Below are positions 46,137 through 50,179 of a DNA stretch of 50,179 nucleotides, one piece after another. Each line of letters starts with the position of its first letter. Position 1 is the first letter of the stretch. The DNA comes from an uncultured Acetatifactor sp. (lineage in GTDB: Bacteria > Bacillota > Clostridia > Lachnospirales > Lachnospiraceae): assembly GCA_934402375.1 (NCBI GenBank), contig CAKRUB010000022.1, forward strand, positions 1 to 50,179, in the 5' to 3' direction. The notes under the pieces are model-generated. The model made no database searches. It was given only the letters and a program-made list of their open reading frames with translations, and was not told the origin of the DNA. A program made the translations under genes and the position numbers.

Positions 46137-47340
46137 TTGGCAGAACTATTGCGGGATATGTCACTGGAGGAAAAGATCGGACAGCTTGTACAGCTCTCAG
46201 GCTCCTATTTTAAGGAGGAGGCGCTTGTGGATGAGGCAGTCCTGAGGGTGCTGCGGCTGAAGAATCGTCTCGGTCTGTTTGAAAATCCCCATAAGGACGG
46301 AGACGGAGAGCAGGAGAAGACAGTCATTCTCTGCGGGGAACACAGAGAGCTTGCCCGGGAAGCCGTGAGGAAATCTATTGTTCTCCTGAAGAACGAGGAG
46401 GGCATACTTCCCCTGCGGGCGGGAAAAATTGCATTTATCGGTCCTTATATCGAGGAAGAGGATATGGACAGCGCATGGGCGGTCATCGGCAGAAGAGAAG
46501 ATCAGGTCAGCATCCGTCAGGCGGCGGAGGATGCTGCGAAGGGGGCGGAGGTAATTGTGCTCTGTCTCGGGGAACACAGGGCGCAGAGCGGCGAGGCTGC
46601 AAGCCGCACAGATCTCAGTCTGCCGAGGGTGCAGCTGGAACTGCTAAAGCATATGGCGGCGCAGGGAAAGCTGGTCATCACTGTCATTTTCAGCGGCAGA
46701 CCGCTGGTGCTGAAAGAGGTCTGCGAATTGTCCGATGCCGTTCTGATGGTATGGTTTCCGGGAACGGAGGGCGGTCATGGTATTATGGACGTTCTGACGG
46801 GAACGTATAATCCGTCCGCTAAGCTTCCGATGTGCGTGCCCTATTCCGTCGGGCAGCTGCCGATGTCCTATGATTCCTATACAACAGGCAGACCGAGAAG
46901 GAATGACATGCCGGGAGGTTATGTGTCAGGCTATCTCGATGTTCCGAATGAGCCGATGTATCCGTTTGGGTACGGACTCAGCTACACGGAGTTTTCTCTC
47001 TCAGAGCCGGAGGCGGAGAAGGAGACGCTGACTGACGGGGAAGTGCTGGGAGCCACAGCATGGCTTGAGAATGTGGGCACTGTTGCCGGAACAGAGACGG
47101 TTTCAGCTTTATATCAGAGATCTTGTGGCGGACAGGGTAAGACCGGTAAAGCAGCTGAAGGGATTCCAACAGATTACCTTACAGCCCGGGGAGCGGCGCC
47201 GAGTGCGCTTTGAGATCACGGAGGAAATGCTGCGTTTCCACAGGGCGGATGGCAGTTTTTCGAGCCAGCCCGGCAGTTTCCGCGTATGGATTGAGAACAG
47301 CAGCAGGACACGCGGAGGTGCGGTGTTTGAACTGCTGTGA
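46137..47340 (+). pseudogene. Decayed GH3 beta-glucosidase
   Basis: Beginning at TTG 46137 (AGGAAAAGGA upstream), the sequence reads the N-terminal GH3 start (MSLEEKIGQLVQLSGSYF), then jumps directly to the end of the catalytic barrel (EAVLRVLRLKNRLGLFENP). The central barrel of roughly 250 residues, including the nucleophile Asp region, is missing in frame. The GH3 C-terminal domain follows (SIVLLKNEEGILPL, WFPGTEGGHGIMDVLTG, YPFGYGLSYTEF). Near 47103 (GTTTCAG) the frame breaks: reading one base on gives the expected QLYIRDLVADRVRPVKQLKGF and a fibronectin-like end to 47340. One extra T would explain it. A deletion plus a frameshift means no active enzyme. Confidence 0.85.
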
Positions 47341-47344
47341 CAGC

Positions 47345-47373
47345 TTGCAAAAAAGTCCATGCCATGTTAGAAT
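47345..47373 (+). promoter_or_regulatory. Promoter for queH
   Basis: TTGCAA (47345-47350), 17-bp spacer, TAGAAT (47368-47373). Transcription would start near 47380, just before the GGAGG at 47383-47387, leaving a very short leader and arguing against the upstream ATG at 47372 as start. Confidence 0.6.
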
Positions 47374-47395
47374 GATCCAGACGGAGGATGAGTCT

Positions 47396-48019
47396 GTGAA
47401 TCAGGTAAATTATCAGCGGGAACTGGATAAGATAATAGAGGGATTGACAGGTGCGGGAGAAAATTCCGCACCTGATTTGTTTCTGCACAGCTGTTGCGCA
47501 CCCTGCAGCAGCTATGTGCTGGAATATCTTTGTAAGTATTTCCGCATAACGGTCTTTTATTATAACCCGAATATTTCTGCGTCGGAGGAATACCGGAAGA
47601 GGGTCGCCGAGCAGAAGAGACTGATCGAGGCATATAATAGGGAAGAAAAAGGATACCCGATCAGAATTATTGAGGGAGATTATGAGCCGGAGCGTTTTTA
47701 TGAGATTGCTAAGGGTTTTGAGGCCTGCCCGGAGGGTGGCGAGAGATGCTTCCGGTGCTTCGATTTAAGATTGCGGGAGACGGCAAAGCGGGCGAAGGAG
47801 GGCGGTTACGACTATTTCTGTACAACGCTTACCATCAGTCCGTTAAAGAATGCTGTGAAGCTGAATGAGATCGGGCAGGCATTGTCCGGGGAGTACGGAG
47901 TCAGCTGGCTGCCGTCTGACTTCAAAAAAAGGAATGGCTATAAGAGGTCGATCGAATTATCGGCGGAATATGAGCTGTACCGGCAGAATTACTGCGGATG
48001 TGCGTTTTCGCGGAGATGA
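47396..48019 (+). CDS. queH: Epoxyqueuosine reductase QueH
   Basis: QueH reduces epoxyqueuosine to queuosine in tRNA, the last step of queuosine synthesis, and replaces QueG in many Firmicutes. I start at GTG 47396, 8 bases after GGAGG, giving 207 residues; this fits the usual family start (YQREL). An in-frame ATG at 47372 lies inside the promoter -10. The iron-sulfur/metal ligands are visible: HSCCAPCSSY (Cys33, Cys34, Cys37), a later ERCFRCFDLRL and the terminal YCGCAFS. PSDFKKRNGYKRS near the end is also family-typical. It stands alone between the GH3 remnant and argS. Confidence 0.93.
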   Translation: MNQVNYQRELDKIIEGLTGAGENSAPDLFLHSCCAPCSSYVLEYLCKYFRITVFYYNPNISASEEYRKRVAEQKRLIEAYNREEKGYPIRIIEGDYEPERFYEIAKGFEACPEGGERCFRCFDLRLRETAKRAKEGGYDYFCTTLTISPLKNAVKLNEIGQALSGEYGVSWLPSDFKKRNGYKRSIELSAEYELYRQNYCGCAFSRR

Positions 48020-48046
48020 CATTCCGTAACAGTCAGTAGAAATTCC

Positions 48047-48075
48047 TTGCGTGTGCCGGAAAAGTAAGGTATAGT
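48047..48075 (+). promoter_or_regulatory. Promoter for argS
   Basis: TTGCGT (48047-48052), 17-bp spacer, TATAGT (48070-48075), predicting a start near 48082 and an 84-nt leader. Confidence 0.6.
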
Positions 48076-48088
48076 TAAAAATATGATT

Positions 48089-48134
48089 TGCGCAGCACGG
48101 ACAGGTCTATACCTGAGCGACGGTGTGCGGCGCA
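48089..48134 (+). promoter_or_regulatory. Hairpin in the argS leader
   Basis: TGCGCAGCAC (48089-48098) pairs with GTGCGGCGCA (48125-48134) with one mismatch, and CAGGT-CTAT-ACCTG (48102-48115) forms an inner hairpin. It starts a few bases after the predicted transcription start. It lacks the T-box consensus and a terminator, so I see no basis for calling a riboswitch. Confidence 0.45.
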
Positions 48135-48165
48135 GAGAACAGACAGGCAGAGATGAGGATTCAGT

Positions 48166-49932
48166 ATGAAGAAGATTTTGGATTTGTTGTCAGAAGAGAT
48201 GGGAAGGGCATTTGAGGCTGCCGGCTATGACAGTGCGCTCGGAAAGGTTACGATTTCCAACCGTCCCGATCTCTGTGAATATCAGTGCAACGGCGCTATG
48301 GCAGGTGCAAAGCAGTATCATAAGGCACCGATCATGATCGCCAACGAGGTTGCGGAAAAGCTGAAGGACAGTGAGGCATTTAAGGAGGCGGCAGCGGTAG
48401 CGCCGGGCTTCCTGAACCTGAAGATATCCGAAGAGTATCTCTTAGAGCAGCTTAAGACCATGGCGAAGGAGCCTAAATTCGGACTGGAAAAACCCGCGAA
48501 GACAAAGAAAATCATTGTGGATTACGGCGGAGCGAATGTTGCAAAGCCGCTCCATGTAGGGCATCTCCGTTCGGCTGTCATTGGTGAGAGCATCAAGCGT
48601 ATCAACCGCTATGTCGGACATGAGGTCATCGGCGATGTGCATCTGGGAGACTGGGGCTTGCAGATGGGTCTCGTCATCATGGGTTTGAAGGAAAGAAAGC
48701 CCGATCTGATCTATTTTGATGAAAGTTATGAGGGAGAATACCCGGTGGAAGCGCCGTTCAATATCTCAGAGCTTGAGGAGATTTATCCCGCGTCCAGTGC
48801 AAAGTCCAAGGAAGATCCCGAGTACAAGGCAAAGGCGATGGAGGCGACCTACAAGCTTCAGAGCGGTGTGCGCGGCTACCGTGCGCTCTGGAAGCAGATA
48901 CTGAATGTTTCCGTGGCGGATCTGAAGAAAAATTACAGCAGCCTGAACGTGGAATTTGATCTCTGGAAGGGTGAGAGCGATGTGCATGACCTGATTCCCG
49001 AGATGGTTGACTATATGAAGAAGGGCGGCTATGCCTATATCAGCGAGGGTGCGCTCGTCGTCGATGTCAAGGAGGAGACGGATACCAAGGAGGTACCGCC
49101 CTGCATGATCCTGAAATCCGACGGAGCTTCCCTGTATAATACGACGGATCTTGCTACGATCATGGAACGTATGCGGCTGTATCATCCCGATGAGATTATT
49201 TATCTCACGGATAAGAGGCAGGATCTCTACTTTGAACAGGTTTTCCGCTGTGCGAGAAAGACGAAGCTCGTGGAGCCTGAAACGGAGCTGAGATGGATTG
49301 GCTTCGGCACGGTAAACGGTAAGGACGGCAAGCCGTTCAAGACCAGAGACGGCGGTGTGATGCGTCTGGAGACGTTGATCCGGGAGACGAAGGACGAGAT
49401 GTACCGCAAGATCAGAGAGGGACGCGAAATGTCAGAGGAGGAGGCAAGGCAGGCTGCAGACCTTGTTGCCATCTCCGCGCTGCTGTACGGCGATCTCTCC
49501 AATCAGGCAGCTAAGGATTACATTTTTGACGTAGACAGGTTTACTTCCTTCGAGGGAGATACCGGCCCTTACATTTTATATACGATTGTCCGTATAAAGT
49601 CGATTCTGGCAAAATATAAGGAGCAGGGCGGAAATCTTGAGGAGCTTCAGCTCCGTGTGGCGTCGGGTGATGCGGAGAAGGCGTTGATGATGGAACTGGT
49701 GCAGTTCAATGCCATGATGCAGGGTGCTGCAGAGGAGACAGCGCCTCATAAGGTGTGCGCCTATATTTACGATCTTGCCAACGCATTTAACCATTTCTAC
49801 CATGAGACGAAGATTCTCGGGGAAGAGGACGCGGCGAAGCGGGAGGGACTGCTTGCGCTGCTGGTGCTGACCAGAAATGTACTGGAAACCTGTATACATG
49901 TGCTGGGATTTTCCGCACCGGAAAAAATGTAA
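48166..49932 (+). CDS. argS: Arginyl-tRNA synthetase
   Basis: Charges tRNA-Arg with arginine using ATP; cytosolic class Ia synthetase. The 588-residue length is normal. An N-terminal additional domain (about 1-110) is followed by the catalytic fold with YGGANVAKPLHVGHLRS (HVGH at 130-133, the HIGH motif), GDVHLGDWG, the TTDLATIMER region, and the KPFKTRDG loop near residue 390 that stands in for KMSKS in many ArgRS. The C-terminal anticodon-binding all-alpha domain (SFEGDTGPYILYT, then FNHFYHET) is complete. Start ATG 48166 with GAGG 7 bases upstream. Confidence 0.96.
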   Translation: MKKILDLLSEEMGRAFEAAGYDSALGKVTISNRPDLCEYQCNGAMAGAKQYHKAPIMIANEVAEKLKDSEAFKEAAAVAPGFLNLKISEEYLLEQLKTMAKEPKFGLEKPAKTKKIIVDYGGANVAKPLHVGHLRSAVIGESIKRINRYVGHEVIGDVHLGDWGLQMGLVIMGLKERKPDLIYFDESYEGEYPVEAPFNISELEEIYPASSAKSKEDPEYKAKAMEATYKLQSGVRGYRALWKQILNVSVADLKKNYSSLNVEFDLWKGESDVHDLIPEMVDYMKKGGYAYISEGALVVDVKEETDTKEVPPCMILKSDGASLYNTTDLATIMERMRLYHPDEIIYLTDKRQDLYFEQVFRCARKTKLVEPETELRWIGFGTVNGKDGKPFKTRDGGVMRLETLIRETKDEMYRKIREGREMSEEEARQAADLVAISALLYGDLSNQAAKDYIFDVDRFTSFEGDTGPYILYTIVRIKSILAKYKEQGGNLEELQLRVASGDAEKALMMELVQFNAMMQGAAEETAPHKVCAYIYDLANAFNHFYHETKILGEEDAAKREGLLALLVLTRNVLETCIHVLGFSAPEKM

Positions 49933-49940
49933 AAAAATAG

Positions 49941-49969
49941 TTGACAAAAACAGATTTGCAAGGTATACT
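49941..49969 (+). promoter_or_regulatory. Strong promoter for the tRNA cluster
   Basis: Perfect TTGACA (49941-49946), 17-bp spacer, TATACT (49964-49969), starting 9 bases after the argS stop. The transcript would begin near 49976 with the hairpin GTCGGTT/AACCGAC (49976-49982 with 49991-49997) immediately before the first tRNA, a likely leader-processing structure. Confidence 0.85.
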
Positions 49970-50001
49970 AATCAAGTCGGTTGCGAGAGTAACCGACAAA
50001 T

Positions 50002-50074
50002 GGAAGTTTAGCTCAGCTGGGAGAGCATCTGCCTTACAAGCAGAGGGTCATAGGTTCGAACCCTATAACTTCCA
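50002..50074 (+). tRNA. tRNA-Val (UAC)
   Basis: 73-nt cloverleaf: acceptor GGAAGTT/AACTTCC, D-arm with GCTCAGCTGGGAGAGC, anticodon stem TCTGC/GCAGA around CTTACAA (anticodon TAC), T-arm GGTTCGAACC. CCA is not encoded. Confidence 0.96.
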
Positions 50075-50103
50075 CTCCAACTTAGGTTGGTTATATATCG
50101 TAT

Positions 50104-50177
50104 GGCGAGATAGCTCAGTTGGCTAGAGCATGCGGTTCATACCCGCAGTGTCGAGGGTTCGAATCCCCCTCTCGCTA
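50104..50177 (+). tRNA. tRNA-Met (CAU), elongator type
   Basis: 74-nt cloverleaf: acceptor GGCGAGA with TCTCGCT (first pair G-U), D-arm AGCTCAGTTGGCTAGAGC, anticodon stem TGCGG/CCGCA around TTCATAC (anticodon CAT), T-arm GGGTTCGAATCCC. The acceptor and anticodon arms fit elongator Met better than initiator Met or lysidine-Ile. The cluster probably continues past the window. Confidence 0.9.
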
Positions 50178-50179
50178 TT

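Noticed and set aside
46137..47340. Programmed frameshift in the GH3 gene
   Set aside because: There is no clear slippery heptamer with a downstream structure, and the catalytic barrel is already deleted, so decay is simpler.
48082..48165. T-box or other riboswitch before argS
   Set aside because: The leader is only about 84 nt, has no T-box sequence and no terminator/antiterminator pair.
50002..50177. tRNA genes as an attachment site for an integrated element
   Set aside because: No duplicated tRNA 3' segment is visible elsewhere in the window and no integrase lies next to them.

Overview
The window looks like a chromosome segment of a gut-type Firmicute, most likely a Lachnospiraceae (Clostridium cluster XIVa relative). 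The evidence is GC near 50 percent, AGGAGG-type ribosome sites, TTGACA/TATAAT promoters, several carbohydrate ABC importers, tandem large serine recombinases and a QueH-type epoxyqueuosine reductase. Nothing here fixes genus or species.

Layout. (1) 2-10183: the 3' part of a giant repeat-rich surface protein, cut by the window start. It has Ig-like, Calx-beta and InlB-type domains, two near-identical 1.67-kb modules, a 34-unit PTPTPxx stalk and a C-terminal membrane anchor. (2) 10289-14813: a recombination module of one small unknown gene and three consecutive large serine recombinase genes; the middle one lacks the zinc ribbon and coiled-coil tail. (3) 14814-15371: 558 bases without a gene, holding a 51-bp tandem repeat, a strong promoter overlapping a palindrome, and a 160-nt highly structured element. 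(4) 15372-18752: one uninterrupted reading frame joining a complete oligoendopeptidase F (M3) to a complete GH43 glycosidase. (5) 18984-32147: a carbohydrate-uptake cluster with two ABC importers (each a binding protein and two permeases) surrounding an NHL-propeller protein, a Yip1-like membrane protein and a DUF5696-type membrane-anchored protein. (6) 32307-43483: two U32-peptidase-like proteins with conserved cysteines, two lipoprotein adaptor (HlyD/MacA-like) proteins, a large FtsX-type permease, two MacB/LolD-type ATPases (the second with a C-terminal AbrB-like domain), and a second GH43-like protein whose presumed catalytic base and pKa-modulating aspartate are replaced. (7) 43547-about 45060: an IS91-family element on the minus strand with a 57-codon acidic accessory gene. 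(8) 45294-50177: an Rpn/PDDEXK nuclease gene, a decayed GH3 beta-glucosidase, queH, argS, and a tRNA-Val/tRNA-Met pair running into the window end.

How the parts may work together. GH43 domains bracket the block from 15372 to 43483, with importers in the first half and an exporter or lipoprotein-release-like complex in the second. The simplest reading is a glycan-utilisation locus in which oligosaccharides enter through the two importers and are cut inside the cell by GH43 (neither GH43 has a signal peptide). The adaptor/FtsX/ATPase complex and the U32-like pair are of unknown function in this setting. The pepF-GH43 fusion puts the first glycosidase under a peptidase promoter. The IS91 insertion and the broken GH3 gene suggest the distal end of the locus is eroding.
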